A program made the translations under genes and the position numbers. This document shows, one piece after another, positions 9,214-18,900 of a stretch of DNA of 64,000 nt (within the stretch, counting starts at the first letter, position 1; every line of letters begins with the position of its first letter). The stretch spans positions 1,389,396-1,453,395 of the forward strand of contig NZ_LT841358.1 of the NCBI RefSeq assembly GCF_900177045.1. The letters are read 5' to 3'. The notes beneath the pieces were generated by a model. It did no database searches. It was not told where the DNA came from and saw nothing but the letters and a program-made list of their open reading frames with translations. Origin of the DNA: Candidatus Nitrosotalea okcheonensis. Lineage in GTDB: Archaea; Thermoproteota; Nitrososphaeria; Nitrososphaerales; Nitrosopumilaceae.

Positions 9214-10116
9214 ATGGACAAAATAGACATACGAATTCTCTCACATTTGCTCAATAATTGTAGAAAATCTGACAGGCAGATTGGCCAAGAGATTGGCATT
9301 TCAGGGGTTGCTGTCAAATCGAGAATTCAGAAAATGATTGAAAACAAAATAATTGAAAAATTTGCATTAAAAATTGAACCGCCTGTATTAGGGTATAGTG
9401 TTTTGTATTTTGTGGTTACTGGAAAAGAGATCAATGACATAATACAAAAGATAAGATTGGTAGGAGAGCCATTTTTTGTGGTACCATGTGTTGGCAGCAT
9501 CACTGTATGTAGCATAGTAGTAAAAGAAGATCCCGTGAAAAAAATGGATCTTGCAAAGAACTTGCTTCATGATGTTAGAGTTCTTAGTATCTTTGAAGCA
9601 AAAAATCCTGAAATAAGATCTGATCTGACAAAGACAGACATTGAAATTATTGATATTTTATTAAAAGATCCACGATTAAAAATTGAAGAGATTGCGAAAG
9701 AGTCTGGTTTCTCAACAAAGACTATCGCTCGCTCACTGGAAAAATTACAAAATGATGAAGCTATTCAATTTACATTAATTTATAATCCAAAAAACATGGA
9801 TAAGTTTATTCCCTTTGCAATTTTAGTTGGGGTGACAGATGTAAAAAGAACACTTACAAAACTTGCCAAAGTGTTTTCTGAGTCATTTTTACAAAATCCA
9901 TTTGTGCACATGAACCAGATTGTGCTGTTCATGTATACCGACAATATATACAAAATGGATGATCTTTCTGTCAAAATTCATGATATTGAAGGAATACATT
10001 CTGTGGATTTATTCATGCCAAAAAAGATTACATTTTTGAACAAGTGGGTAATAGAGGCAATCATACAAGCCAAGAAATCAAAGAAACTTCATCTCATGTC
10101 TGAGATACATTCATAA
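9214..10116 (+). CDS. Lrp/AsnC-type regulator with two helix-turn-helix domains
   Basis: 300-aa DNA-binding protein. HTH 1 lies at about residues 4-48 (DIRILSHLLNNCRKSDRQIGQEIGISGVAVKSRIQKM). HTH 2 lies at about 140-180 (DIEIIDILLKDPRLKIEEIAKESGFSTKTIARSLEKL). Each is followed by a region resembling a ligand-binding half, so the protein is like two Lrp units fused. This is a known architecture in this archaeal group. It is divergent from the ABC exporter operon and may regulate it, which is inference from position only. Confidence 0.85.
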   Translation: MDKIDIRILSHLLNNCRKSDRQIGQEIGISGVAVKSRIQKMIENKIIEKFALKIEPPVLGYSVLYFVVTGKEINDIIQKIRLVGEPFFVVPCVGSITVCSIVVKEDPVKKMDLAKNLLHDVRVLSIFEAKNPEIRSDLTKTDIEIIDILLKDPRLKIEEIAKESGFSTKTIARSLEKLQNDEAIQFTLIYNPKNMDKFIPFAILVGVTDVKRTLTKLAKVFSESFLQNPFVHMNQIVLFMYTDNIYKMDDLSVKIHDIEGIHSVDLFMPKKITFLNKWVIEAIIQAKKSKKLHLMSEIHS

Positions 10117-10141
10117 CATAATTGTGGTTTAATTTTTCTGA

Positions 10142-10654
10142 ATGAGGAAAAATGTCTTCAAGGGCAGAGTTCTCTCACTTAGTCTTTATACTTTATCTAT
10201 AAACAAACGAAAAGTTACACGGGAGGTAATTGAACACCCAGGTGCTGCCGCCATACTTGCAATAGAAGATGGTAAAATATTGCTAGTAAGACAGCACAGG
10301 TTTCCGCATGGATACGTGCTTGAAATCCCCGCTGGAACCCTAGAAAAGGGAGAAAAGCCTCTCAAGTGTGCCCACAGGGAACTGCGTGAAGAGACTGGAT
10401 ATACAGCAAAAAAGATGACTCCTTTGATCAAGTACTATCCTTCCATTGGATACAATACTGAAATTATTCATTGTTATGTTGCATCAGGAACAAAGAAAGT
10501 AGGAGGTTTACAGCTTGACCAAGATGAAATCATGTCTGTTGTAAAAATTGATTTCAAGAAAGTCCTCAAGATGATTACATCTGGAAAGATTACAGATTCC
10601 AAAACAATCTGCGCCGTCTTGACTTATGCTATCAACAAGAAACATCAGGTATAG
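10142..10654 (+). CDS. Nudix hydrolase, ADP-ribose pyrophosphatase-like
   Basis: 170 aa. The Nudix box is complete: G-TLEKG-E-KPLKCAH-REL-REET-GY, with all glutamates of REUxEExGU present. The preceding IPAGTLEKGE is characteristic of the ADP-ribose/NudF branch. The tail overlaps the converging phoU-like gene by 10 nt. Likely removes ADP-ribose or a related nucleotide diphosphate. Confidence 0.88.
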   Translation: MRKNVFKGRVLSLSLYTLSINKRKVTREVIEHPGAAAILAIEDGKILLVRQHRFPHGYVLEIPAGTLEKGEKPLKCAHRELREETGYTAKKMTPLIKYYPSIGYNTEIIHCYVASGTKKVGGLQLDQDEIMSVVKIDFKKVLKMITSGKITDSKTICAVLTYAINKKHQV

Positions 10655-11622
10655 ACTGGCTTTACCAAATCAGCAACATCTGCCCAACATCTAGATAGTT
10701 TTTCAAATGTAAATACCAAGTTTAACAACTGTATTGACCCCTGTTTCTTTGGATCAAGTGATGAACCTACGCCTGAGATCTTTTTTTGATAGTTCCTGTG
10801 AAGTGTGATTGCTTCAATTGCTAGCTTTCTATTATTTTCCGTAAATGAGGTGATTGATTTTTCATGTACATTTTCTATTTCTTGTGCAGTATCATATAGC
10901 TTTTTTGTATCAGTTTTTGATATTGGTAATTCTGAAATAGAATGTGCAAGATCTATTATGGTATCTCCTGCAGTCTCTAGCAAGTTTGCTGCTACCCTAT
11001 AGTCTAGGATGTCAATGTTTCCCAAGTTTAGTGCAGTTGCAAGTTTCTTGTCAACCATTGCACTTCGGATTAATCGTACAAGCAAGAAATATTGCCGGTC
11101 AATTTCATCATCTCGACTCGGCATTGTTTGTAATACTGACCTGTCGTCAGATGCAAGACATGATATTGTATCACGAAACATTCCAAGAACAATTGAGCTC
11201 ATTCTTTTTAGTATCTTATCTGGACTAAGTGTAGTAGCATCAAGTAAAAACTGCACATTTACATTTGATGCGTCCTCTTCAACAATTTCCATACCAACAA
11301 GCCTTCGCATCAGTCCACGGATCTTTTCTCTGTCTTCTACTGAAATTGTTGATTTTCCCTTGATCTTTATGATATCATATCCAAGCAGGTATGCACCTGT
11401 GATGTAGGCACTAATGTTTTCTTGTTTTGATACAGGATATGGTATCACGACTTCATTTGGCGGTTTGCTTCCACCAGTGGGAGTAATTGAAATACTGTTA
11501 GAGCCAGTCTCAATTTCTACTTCATCACTTTTTTCAAGCTTGTTTGCCTGAACCCATTCTATTGGAAGAGAAACTAGGATACTGCTCCCTATCCTTTGTA
11601 AGCGCCGAATGAATTTAGTCAA
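10645..11622 (-). CDS. AbrB-PhoU fusion, phosphate uptake regulator
   Basis: 325 aa. The N-terminal AbrB/SpoVT DNA-binding fold (residues 1-50: RRLQRIGSSILVSLPIEWVQANKLEKSDEVEIE) is joined to an all-helical PhoU domain (about 115-320) with two helical repeats. This fused architecture is common in archaea, where it is thought to control phosphate transport genes. No phosphate transporter lies nearby in this window. Confidence 0.88.
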   Translation of the reverse strand: MTKFIRRLQRIGSSILVSLPIEWVQANKLEKSDEVEIETGSNSISITPTGGSKPPNEVVIPYPVSKQENISAYITGAYLLGYDIIKIKGKSTISVEDREKIRGLMRRLVGMEIVEEDASNVNVQFLLDATTLSPDKILKRMSSIVLGMFRDTISCLASDDRSVLQTMPSRDDEIDRQYFLLVRLIRSAMVDKKLATALNLGNIDILDYRVAANLLETAGDTIIDLAHSISELPISKTDTKKLYDTAQEIENVHEKSITSFTENNRKLAIEAITLHRNYQKKISGVGSSLDPKKQGSIQLLNLVFTFEKLSRCWADVADLVKPVYT

Positions 11623-11684
11623 TTTATACTAATTTATATAATTTAATGATCATTTTTATATTTTCTCATAAATTTAAGCTAGTT

Positions 11685-12569
11685 ATGCAAGCAGTAGCTT
11701 TTGCACCAGGTCACATTACTGGTTTTTTCAAGGCAGAAGTAGAGCCAAAGGAGCCAGAACAAAAGGGGTCAATTGGTGCAGGATTTTGTATCAAGGAGGG
11801 AGTAACAACAAAGGTCAAGGTGACAAGCTCTGATAAACCAGGATTCAAGATTACCGTAACTGGTTACAAATCTGATAACACCCAGGTTTCAGAATTTGTT
11901 GTAAAGGAATTTTTTAAAATTGTAAATCAAAATTATTTTTTAGATATAGAACATAATACCACCATACCAGTTGGTTACGGTCTTGGTTCTAGCGGTGCTG
12001 TTGCATTGAGTTTGGCATTTGCGTTAAACAAGGCACTTGGAACAAATCTATCTAGGACTAGAATAGGACAGGTTGCTCACAATGCCGAAATTCACTGTAA
12101 GACAGGACTTGGAACAGTACTGTCATCATATCATGGCGGGTTTGAGATAAGGACAAAACAAGGTGCTCCCGGAATCGGAAGCCTGCAAAAGATCCATACA
12201 GATTATACTGCGATTGTAATTTGCTTTTCTCCAATATCAACAAAACAATTCATCAAGACTGAACTTTCAAAGATAAATGGCCTAGGTGGGAAGATGGTTA
12301 CAAAATTATTAAAATCAAGAGATCAGATGGAATTTTTGGACATGTCACTTGAATTTGCCAAGTATGTCCATGTCATTACAAGGCAGATGCAGTTGGTAAT
12401 TGATGATTTATCCCAAAATGGATTCAAGTCAGGTGTTGCAATGTTTGGGGAAACGGTATTTACACTTGTACCAAAGACAAAAGAATTTGAAGTTATGCAA
12501 ATTTTAAAAAAATATGATGGAGTGATAATTAAAACCGAGATAGACAAGAGTGGAGCTAGGGTCTCCTAG
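11685..12569 (+). CDS. Pantoate kinase (archaeal CoA pathway)
   Basis: GHMP-family kinase that phosphorylates pantoate, the archaeal replacement for pantothenate kinase. Seen: AFAPGHITGFF at the N-terminus and the GHMP loop PVGYGLGSSGAVALSLAFALN around 100-120. I start it at ATG 11685 (MQAVAFAPGH). An upstream ATG at 11646 adds 13 hydrophobic residues foreign to the family. First gene of a four-gene CoA operon; its TAG overlaps the GTG of the next gene. Confidence 0.9.
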   Translation: MQAVAFAPGHITGFFKAEVEPKEPEQKGSIGAGFCIKEGVTTKVKVTSSDKPGFKITVTGYKSDNTQVSEFVVKEFFKIVNQNYFLDIEHNTTIPVGYGLGSSGAVALSLAFALNKALGTNLSRTRIGQVAHNAEIHCKTGLGTVLSSYHGGFEIRTKQGAPGIGSLQKIHTDYTAIVICFSPISTKQFIKTELSKINGLGGKMVTKLLKSRDQMEFLDMSLEFAKYVHVITRQMQLVIDDLSQNGFKSGVAMFGETVFTLVPKTKEFEVMQILKKYDGVIIKTEIDKSGARVS

Positions 12570-13315
12570 TGTTGATTCCAAAGACACATCCAAGAGCCAC
12601 TTCTCTTTACATCCGGGAAAAACTTGTCCATGGGTTCAGAGAAGGTCTTGTTGTAGAGGAAGGTCTCTTGGCTCATGGTAGAGGTGAGATGTTTGATTAT
12701 CTCATAGGTGAAAAGACAACCAAGACATCTCGGAAGGCAATAAAAGCTGCCGCTAGGACGCTTCTGGCATCCAAATTACCTGTGATATCAGTAAATGGTA
12801 ATTTTGCAGCTCTTTGTGCAAAGGAAATTGTAGAGCTGTCAAAAATCACGGGGGCAAAAATTGAGGTAAATTTGTTTTATGCAAGCGAAAAGCGAAAAAA
12901 AACCATTGCGCAGATTCTAAGGAAAAACGGTGCAAAAGAAGTACTAGGAGTTGATCCCAAGTTTGCAAAGAGGATTCCCAATCTCGACAGTGCAAGAAGA
13001 GTTGTTGACAAGCGTGGAATATTTTCTGCAGATGTTGTACTAGTACCATTGGAAGATGGAGATAGAACAATTGCATTAAAGAAGTTTGGAAAAGACGTTA
13101 TTACGTTTGACCTGAATCCCATGTCGCGTACTGCACAGACTGCAGATATTACAATTGTTGACAATGTAATTCGTGGAATGAAGATACTGATTGATGTTTG
13201 TAAAAAATTATCAAAAGAAGATTTGAAAGAAAAATCAAAATTTGACAACAAGAAGAACCTGAAAAAATCCATCGGCGTCATAAGAAAAAATCTAAGGAGG
13301 ATGGCAAATGCCTAA
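12569..13315 (+). CDS. 4-phosphopantoate--beta-alanine ligase (phosphopantothenate synthetase)
   Basis: 248 aa, archaeal COG1701/DUF137 enzyme that joins 4-phosphopantoate and beta-alanine. Family text is visible: IPKTHPRATSLYIREKLVHGFREG at the start, SVNGNFAALCAKEIV in the middle, and DLNPMSRTAQTADITIVDNV near the C-terminus. GTG start shares a base with the pantoate kinase stop (TAGTG); 8-nt overlap with panB downstream. Confidence 0.92.
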   Translation: MLIPKTHPRATSLYIREKLVHGFREGLVVEEGLLAHGRGEMFDYLIGEKTTKTSRKAIKAAARTLLASKLPVISVNGNFAALCAKEIVELSKITGAKIEVNLFYASEKRKKTIAQILRKNGAKEVLGVDPKFAKRIPNLDSARRVVDKRGIFSADVVLVPLEDGDRTIALKKFGKDVITFDLNPMSRTAQTADITIVDNVIRGMKILIDVCKKLSKEDLKEKSKFDNKKNLKKSIGVIRKNLRRMANA

Positions 13316-14141
13316 GTCTGTCAGAGACATATTATTAATGAAAAATTCCAAGAAAATTACTGTGATTACTGCATATGATTATACTATATCACAGCTTTGT
13401 GACAAGGCTGGTGTAGACATATTGCTTGTAGGAGATAGTGCCGGAATGGTGATGCTTGGATATGACAATACCATACCTGTTACGATGGACCAGATGTGTC
13501 TTTTTACAGAGGCAGTTTCAAGGGGACGACAGAATGCTTTGGTTGTTGCAGACATGCCATTTATGTCATATCAAGCAAGCAAATCTCAGGCAATTGAAAA
13601 TGCTGGAAGACTGATAAAATCAGGTGCAGATGCAGTTAAACTAGAAGGTGGAATTGAGATTAAAGATACCATACATGCCATTGTAGAAATTGGTATACCA
13701 GTGATGGGACATATTGGGTTCCAGCCGCAGACTACTACTCTTCAGGAGGGCTACAAGGTCCAAGCAAAGACAAGAGATACTGCCATCAGATTGATTGATT
13801 CTGCCAAGGCATTAGAGGAAGCTGGTGTATTCAGTATTGCACTAGAAATGGTAACAAGAGAGGTCTCAAAAATTATTTCAGATACTATCAGTATACCTAC
13901 AATAGGAATTGGTTCTGGACCTGACTGCGATGGGCAGGTGCTTGTTGTGCATGATGCTTTGGGCCTGTATGAAAAGATAAAACCCAAGTTTGCAAAAAGA
14001 TATCTTGAATTATCTTCTGAAATTGTGCAAGCTATCGGGTCTTACAAAAGCGATGTAGTATCAGGTAAGTTTCCAGGACTAGAACACTCTTTCTCTATTG
14101 ATAAATCAGAACTTGAAAGGTTGAAAAAAGAACTTGAGTAA
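13308..14141 (+). CDS. panB: 3-methyl-2-oxobutanoate hydroxymethyltransferase
   Basis: Transfers a hydroxymethyl group to 2-oxoisovalerate to give ketopantoate. 277 aa, normal length. Seen: ITAYDYTISQLCDKAGVDILLVGDSAGMVMLGYD (residues 20-53, metal-binding D43/D82 region), VKLEGG, and GHIGFQPQT. Overlaps both neighbours by 8 nt within the CoA operon. Confidence 0.95.
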   Translation: MPKSVRDILLMKNSKKITVITAYDYTISQLCDKAGVDILLVGDSAGMVMLGYDNTIPVTMDQMCLFTEAVSRGRQNALVVADMPFMSYQASKSQAIENAGRLIKSGADAVKLEGGIEIKDTIHAIVEIGIPVMGHIGFQPQTTTLQEGYKVQAKTRDTAIRLIDSAKALEEAGVFSIALEMVTREVSKIISDTISIPTIGIGSGPDCDGQVLVVHDALGLYEKIKPKFAKRYLELSSEIVQAIGSYKSDVVSGKFPGLEHSFSIDKSELERLKKELE

Positions 14142-15366
14142 AAAACATCCTTCCCTTGACATAGTTAGCTCTGATGGCACTGGTCTTGCAGGAAAAAAAA
14201 TTATCTTGTGTATATCAGGAAGTGTTGCTGCATACAAATCAATTGAGCTCGCAAGATTGCTTATGCGACATGGTGCAGATGTAATATGTGTTGCAAGCAA
14301 GGCTGCAACTGATTTGATCAAACCAAGTTATTTCAAATGGGCTACTGGAAACCAAGTAATTACAAAACTAACAGGCGATCTAGAACACATAAAAGTTGCA
14401 GATTACAAACAGTCTGATCTTATCATTGTTTATCCATGCACTGCAAATACACTTGGCAAGCTTGCAAATGGAATTGACGACACTCCAATATCGACTGTGC
14501 TAAGTGTCGGTCTTGGCTCCAAGATTCCAATCATCATAGCACTTGCAATGCACCAAGCAATGTATGAAAATCCTGCAGTAATAAATAACGTTGAATTTCT
14601 CAAAAACAAAGTTGATTTTATTTCTCCAAAATTTATAGAGGGCAAGGCAAAGGCTGCCGAGCCCGAAGAAATACTTGATCTGATACTACAAAAGTTTGGC
14701 TTGTCACCTGTTCTCAAGGGGAAAAAAGTGCTCATTACTGCAGGTCCTACAATAGAGTATATCGACCCTGTTAGAGTGATTACAAATCAGAGCACAGGTA
14801 AGACTGGTGTCTTGCTTGCATCAGAATTTGTCTCAGCTGGTTGCCAAGTCACCTTGATTTATGGTCCTGGTACAGAGGCTCCTCCAAAGGGTGCCAAGTT
14901 GATACGAGTCCAGACAAGCGGGGAAATGGGCGGTGCGCTACGAAAAGAGATGAGGCAAAAATGGGATATCATAATACTTGCAGCTGCGATATCTGATTAT
15001 ACCCCAGAAAAGCCACATAGAGCCAAGATCAATAGTGATCTTCTTAGAATTTCTTTAAAGCTAAAAAGAGTACCCAAGATGATTAATGATGTAAAAAAGA
15101 TTCAGAGAGATGTTTTTCTCGTAGGATTCAAAGCAGAGGCCAACATACCCAAAAGAGATTTGATAAACAAGGCAAGGGAGAAAATCGTACAATCAGATTG
15201 TGATCTTGTCATTGCAAATGATATTGGTACCAAGAGATATAGAAAAAATCCTGACTACAATAATGTGATATCTGTTGATTCAAAAACTTTCAAGGAATCC
15301 GGATGGAAGAACAAGTCCAAGATTGTAAAATTTATCAGAAACGAAATTGAAAAAAGAATAGACTAG
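14134..15366 (+). CDS. coaBC: Bifunctional CoaBC (phosphopantothenoylcysteine synthetase/decarboxylase)
   Basis: 410 aa with two domains. The N-terminal FMN flavoprotein decarboxylase (about 20-195) has ISGSVAAYKSIELARLLM and PCTANTLGKLANGIDD. The C-terminal ligase (about 200-405) has ITAGPTIEYIDPVRVITNQSTGKTG and AAAISDYTPE. The TTG start at 14134 overlaps the panB stop by 8 nt. Completes the pantoate-to-phosphopantetheine route within one operon; dephospho-CoA steps must lie elsewhere. Confidence 0.94.
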   Translation: MSKKHPSLDIVSSDGTGLAGKKIILCISGSVAAYKSIELARLLMRHGADVICVASKAATDLIKPSYFKWATGNQVITKLTGDLEHIKVADYKQSDLIIVYPCTANTLGKLANGIDDTPISTVLSVGLGSKIPIIIALAMHQAMYENPAVINNVEFLKNKVDFISPKFIEGKAKAAEPEEILDLILQKFGLSPVLKGKKVLITAGPTIEYIDPVRVITNQSTGKTGVLLASEFVSAGCQVTLIYGPGTEAPPKGAKLIRVQTSGEMGGALRKEMRQKWDIIILAAAISDYTPEKPHRAKINSDLLRISLKLKRVPKMINDVKKIQRDVFLVGFKAEANIPKRDLINKAREKIVQSDCDLVIANDIGTKRYRKNPDYNNVISVDSKTFKESGWKNKSKIVKFIRNEIEKRID

Positions 15367-15411
15367 TTGTACTAGTTCTAGAGTTTATTTTCTTTCGAAT
15401 TAGTTCTTGTA

Positions 15412-16197
15412 TCACGATGTAATCTTTGTCTTTTTTTTTGTTGCAAAGACATACCCAAAAGAAATTGTAATTATCGATACTGCCAAGACAGGACCTATCC
15501 ATTCTGGAAGTACACTCGTACTAGCTAGTGTTGAATATGATTCAAATGAAGCTACCATTATGGCTAGACCACTTAATGCATATGCCATATATCTAAAATC
15601 CTTGGTATCAAATATTCTAGAGAATGCAGAGCGAAGAATAACACTGTCTAATGTGTCGATTGGGATCATCCCAAGGGCAAAGAACCCAGAGAGAATCAAT
15701 GCTGTTTGGATTCCTGCAGTAGCTGATGTCACTGCAGATATGGTTATTGCAGAAATTTGTGTAGCAGTATCAAAACCTAAACCAAATACTAACCCGGTAA
15801 CAAAAGAAGATCCAACAGGACCTAGTATTCCAACCCTGTTTAGAACCTTGCTTGCAAGTATTGCAGCCCCACTTTTTCCCCACTTTTTTATTGCATAGAT
15901 GTTGATGCCGCCTATTACAGCCAATGCTATTGCGCCCGCAATGCCGCCCCAAAATTGCAGGTTGCCTGTAGTAGTAAGGCTTCCAACTATGTATATGATG
16001 AAGATCATCTCGGCTAATACGGAGATCATGTGACCAGAGCTAAATCCTGCTCCTACCATTCTAGATTTTTTTGTAGCATGATGCAGTCTAATTAGATTAT
16101 CAATTACTGTAATATGGTCAACATCAAGTGCATGACGCATCCCAAATACTAGCATCACCGGTATTGATACTAGGATAAAAGACCAAGAGTCTGTCAC
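15412..16197 (-). CDS. Nickel/cobalt transporter, NicO/HoxN family
   Basis: 261-aa membrane protein with about seven transmembrane helices. The metal signature RHALDVDHITVIDN (residues 21-34, H-x4-DH) is intact, as are the second and third family motifs, GLGFDTATQI and GMIPIDTLD. Imports Ni2+ or Co2+. In an ammonia oxidizer this would feed urease or cobalamin synthesis; BluB and CobJ elsewhere in the window make cobalt plausible. Confidence 0.9.
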   Translation of the reverse strand: MTDSWSFILVSIPVMLVFGMRHALDVDHITVIDNLIRLHHATKKSRMVGAGFSSGHMISVLAEMIFIIYIVGSLTTTGNLQFWGGIAGAIALAVIGGINIYAIKKWGKSGAAILASKVLNRVGILGPVGSSFVTGLVFGLGFDTATQISAITISAVTSATAGIQTALILSGFFALGMIPIDTLDSVILRSAFSRIFDTKDFRYMAYALSGLAIMVASFESYSTLASTSVLPEWIGPVLAVSIITISFGYVFATKKKTKITS

Positions 16198-16316
16198 CTA
16201 GAAGATCTCCTTGTTATATGATATTACAGAATATTTGAAAAATAACATCTGATAAATCATGAATGTAATAAATTACATTTGTATAAGAAATTTGCCATGG
16301 TAAATTTCTATCCTAT

Positions 16317-17405
16317 CTATATGATGATCAATTCTTTTGTAAACTTGTGCATGACTTCAACTTTGTTTCCAACAATTACCGAGTCTTCAATTCTTACACC
16401 AAATTTTCGTGGAATGTATATTCCAGGTTCTACTGTAACTGCCATGTTTTTGGATAAAATTGCTGTACTTGATGGACCGAGGTTTGGCAATTCATGGACT
16501 TCAAGTCCAATTCCATGACCTGTAGAATGAATGAAATATTTTCCATACTGTTTCTTTTCAATTAATTTTCTACAAGCATCATCTACAGATTTGCAAGACA
16601 TATTTGGCTTGACAGCTTTGAGTCCTGCCTCTTGTGATTGTCGCACAATTTCATAGACTTTTTTTGCTTCCGCCGATACTGAACCAAGACCAAATGTCCT
16701 AGTTGCATCAGAGACGTATCCCTTGTATCGTAAAGTAAGATCAACTACAACCATGTCTCCATTTTTGAATTTTCGATCAGTTACCTGTGCATGAGGCAGT
16801 GAACCATTTGGACCACCTGCAATAATCAATGGGTTCAGTGTTGACTTGTATCCAGTTGCAAACATTTCTTGCTCCATTGCATATTGCATCAATATAGTCT
16901 GAAGCTGAGCTTCAGACTGGTCAATCATCATTTTGTCTACACATATTTCATACATCTCGTCAAGGATTGATGATGCTTTTTTTAATATTGTAATCTCCTG
17001 AGAGTCTTTTACTTCCCTTGCACGATAAAATGGGTCAGTTGAGGATTTTACTTCTGGAAGGGATCTCTTGAGGCTCTCTACTATGTTGTAACTATCGCTG
17101 TCTGTGCACACCTTGTTTTTCCTGAGCATTTTGATAAGAGTGGCAAGGGAGCCCTTTCCACGCTCTGACTTGACCACATCACAATCAGTGGATTCTTCCT
17201 TTGCCCTACCCGTTTCAAGTTCAGGAGATACAATCGTGCAGCCATTTTTATCCAGTATGCCAATTGCCTCGCCCCAAAATCCAGTCATGTAAAATAGATT
17301 TTCAGGTTCAAATGCAACCAGAGAATCATATCCTAAATCATTACAATATTTTAAAAGGTTTTTTCTGCGCTTTTGCATTAATCTTAAACTTGACTGTATC
17401 TTCAT
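16317..17405 (-). CDS. M24 family metallopeptidase (Xaa-Pro aminopeptidase-like)
   Basis: 362 aa with an N-terminal creatinase-like domain (1-130) and a C-terminal pita-bread domain. The five metal ligands are identifiable: D in VVVDLTLRYKG, D in VSDATRTF, H in HSTGHGIGLEVHE, E in VEPGIYIP, E in RIEDSVIV. Predicted cytosolic removal of N-terminal residues ahead of proline. Divergent from the PP-loop gene at 17466. Confidence 0.92.
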   Translation of the reverse strand: MKIQSSLRLMQKRRKNLLKYCNDLGYDSLVAFEPENLFYMTGFWGEAIGILDKNGCTIVSPELETGRAKEESTDCDVVKSERGKGSLATLIKMLRKNKVCTDSDSYNIVESLKRSLPEVKSSTDPFYRAREVKDSQEITILKKASSILDEMYEICVDKMMIDQSEAQLQTILMQYAMEQEMFATGYKSTLNPLIIAGGPNGSLPHAQVTDRKFKNGDMVVVDLTLRYKGYVSDATRTFGLGSVSAEAKKVYEIVRQSQEAGLKAVKPNMSCKSVDDACRKLIEKKQYGKYFIHSTGHGIGLEVHELPNLGPSSTAILSKNMAVTVEPGIYIPRKFGVRIEDSVIVGNKVEVMHKFTKELIII

Positions 17406-17465
17406 TTATGTTTGTTGTAATGATCATCTAAACCTTCTAAGATCGTACCGTAGGTTGTCTAGTCA

Positions 17466-18551
17466 ATGCCGCCAAGTCAAGTTATGAAATTATTTCTCAA
17501 TAACTTGACAGTACCTTTAGATATTGGAAAAAGACCTTCTGATTTTATGGAAGAGAAGAAGAAAGTTGTAGCATTATTGTCAGGTGGTCTTGATAGTAGA
17601 CTAGCGGTAAAAATGATGCAAAATCAGGGATTTGATGTTACTGCTGTTGCAATCAAGACTCCGTTTTGTGATTTTGATTGTGGTAGAGGTTGCGGATTTG
17701 AAATAAGGGAGACTGCAGATTCGTTAGGTGTTGATTTGAAAACTGTTTACTTGGGTGATGATTATATCGAGATGCTAAAGCATCCAAAACATGGTTTTGG
17801 TTCCGGAATGAATCCATGTATTGATTGTAGATCAATGATGTTCAAGGCAGGCAAAAAAGTAATGGATGACATTGGTGCAGAATTTATCATATCAGGTGAA
17901 GTTTTGGGACAAAGACCAATGAGCCAATTTGCTCCTGCATTAAGAACAATAGAAAAAGAGTCAGGACTTGAGGGAATTATTGTTAGACCACTTTCGGCAG
18001 CACTGTTACCACCAACAAAACCAGAAATTGATGGATTGATAAAAAGAGAAAATCTTGGAATGATCCGCGGACGCTCAAGAAAAGAACAGCTAAAAATGGC
18101 TCAAGAGTTTGGTTTTGACAATCCACCAAATGCAGGCGGCGGTTGTTTGCTTACTGATCCTGCATTTTCAATCAGAACAAAAGATCTTTTTCATTATGTT
18201 GAGACACCAAATACAAATGACATTGATCTTCTAAAGATTGGAAGACACTTCAGATTTGATGAAAAAACAAAATTCATTGTTGGAAGACATAAGGATGAGA
18301 ATGAAATGCTAAAGGCGCTTGCATTACCTGGCGATGTTTTATTTGAGACAAAAGATCATGTCGGTCCAGTATCAGTTTTGCGCGGAGATGATTCTGAAAA
18401 AAATCTGAAATTAGCTGCAGCTATCACATTACGATACTCTGATGCACCAAAGGATTTGTCGGGTATAATTATGACAGAAAAGAATGAAGTAAAATCAGAG
18501 ATTTGTACTGGCTCGATTTTAGAATCCGAGTATCTACAGTATAGAATTTAG
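17466..18551 (+). CDS. PP-loop tRNA thiolation-like protein (MnmA/ThiI-related)
   Basis: 361 aa. The ATP-pyrophosphatase PP-loop LLSGGLDSRLA starts near residue 35. Cysteine motifs FCDFDCGRGCGFE and MNPCIDCRSMMF follow, and GGGCLLTDPAF is near residue 225. These match archaeal homologues annotated as tRNA 2- or 4-thiouridine modification enzymes. The paired Cys motifs suggest sulfur transfer or an Fe-S site. The start could be 17466, 17487 or 17548; the last (MEEKKKVVALLSGG) fits the conserved N-terminus best, but upstream TATA spacing favours 17466/17487. Confidence 0.82.
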   Translation: MPPSQVMKLFLNNLTVPLDIGKRPSDFMEEKKKVVALLSGGLDSRLAVKMMQNQGFDVTAVAIKTPFCDFDCGRGCGFEIRETADSLGVDLKTVYLGDDYIEMLKHPKHGFGSGMNPCIDCRSMMFKAGKKVMDDIGAEFIISGEVLGQRPMSQFAPALRTIEKESGLEGIIVRPLSAALLPPTKPEIDGLIKRENLGMIRGRSRKEQLKMAQEFGFDNPPNAGGGCLLTDPAFSIRTKDLFHYVETPNTNDIDLLKIGRHFRFDEKTKFIVGRHKDENEMLKALALPGDVLFETKDHVGPVSVLRGDDSEKNLKLAAAITLRYSDAPKDLSGIIMTEKNEVKSEICTGSILESEYLQYRI

Positions 18552-18621
18552 CCGTGCAAGCTAATCTGTGAACTGCAATTGACTAGAAAGACTTTTTGAG
18601 GGAGTTGATCGCTAACAAGGT

Positions 18622-18900
18622 ATGCAGACGCAAAAGGCTCCCACCTACCTCAAGGCAATAACTTTGAGGGACTATAGTGATGTACATGGTGTAAAAGAGG
18701 ATATCAAAAAGGGAATGATTTTGGTCCTCAGGGTAACCCCACTTGCACAAAAAAACGTGGATGAGCTTAGAAAGGCGGTTGAAGAAATTTACAACATTGC
18801 GAAAAATGCAGATGCAGACATTGCAAGACTTGGTGAAGAAAGAATCATTGTAACTCCATCTGGCGTAAAGATCTGGAGAGCCGAGTACGATCTAAAGTAA
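18622..18900 (+). CDS. sepF: SepF-like cell division protein
   Basis: 92-aa protein matching archaeal SepF: YLKAITLRDYSDVHGVKEDIKKGMILVLRVTPLAQKNVDELRKAVEEIYNIAKNADADIARLGEERIIVTPSGVKIWR covers the whole SepF fold. It lacks the long N-terminal amphipathic helix plus linker seen in many bacterial SepF proteins. In archaea SepF anchors FtsZ to the membrane. Its 3' end overlaps the converging aCPSF1 gene by 9 nt. Confidence 0.85.
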   Translation: MQTQKAPTYLKAITLRDYSDVHGVKEDIKKGMILVLRVTPLAQKNVDELRKAVEEIYNIAKNADADIARLGEERIIVTPSGVKIWRAEYDLK

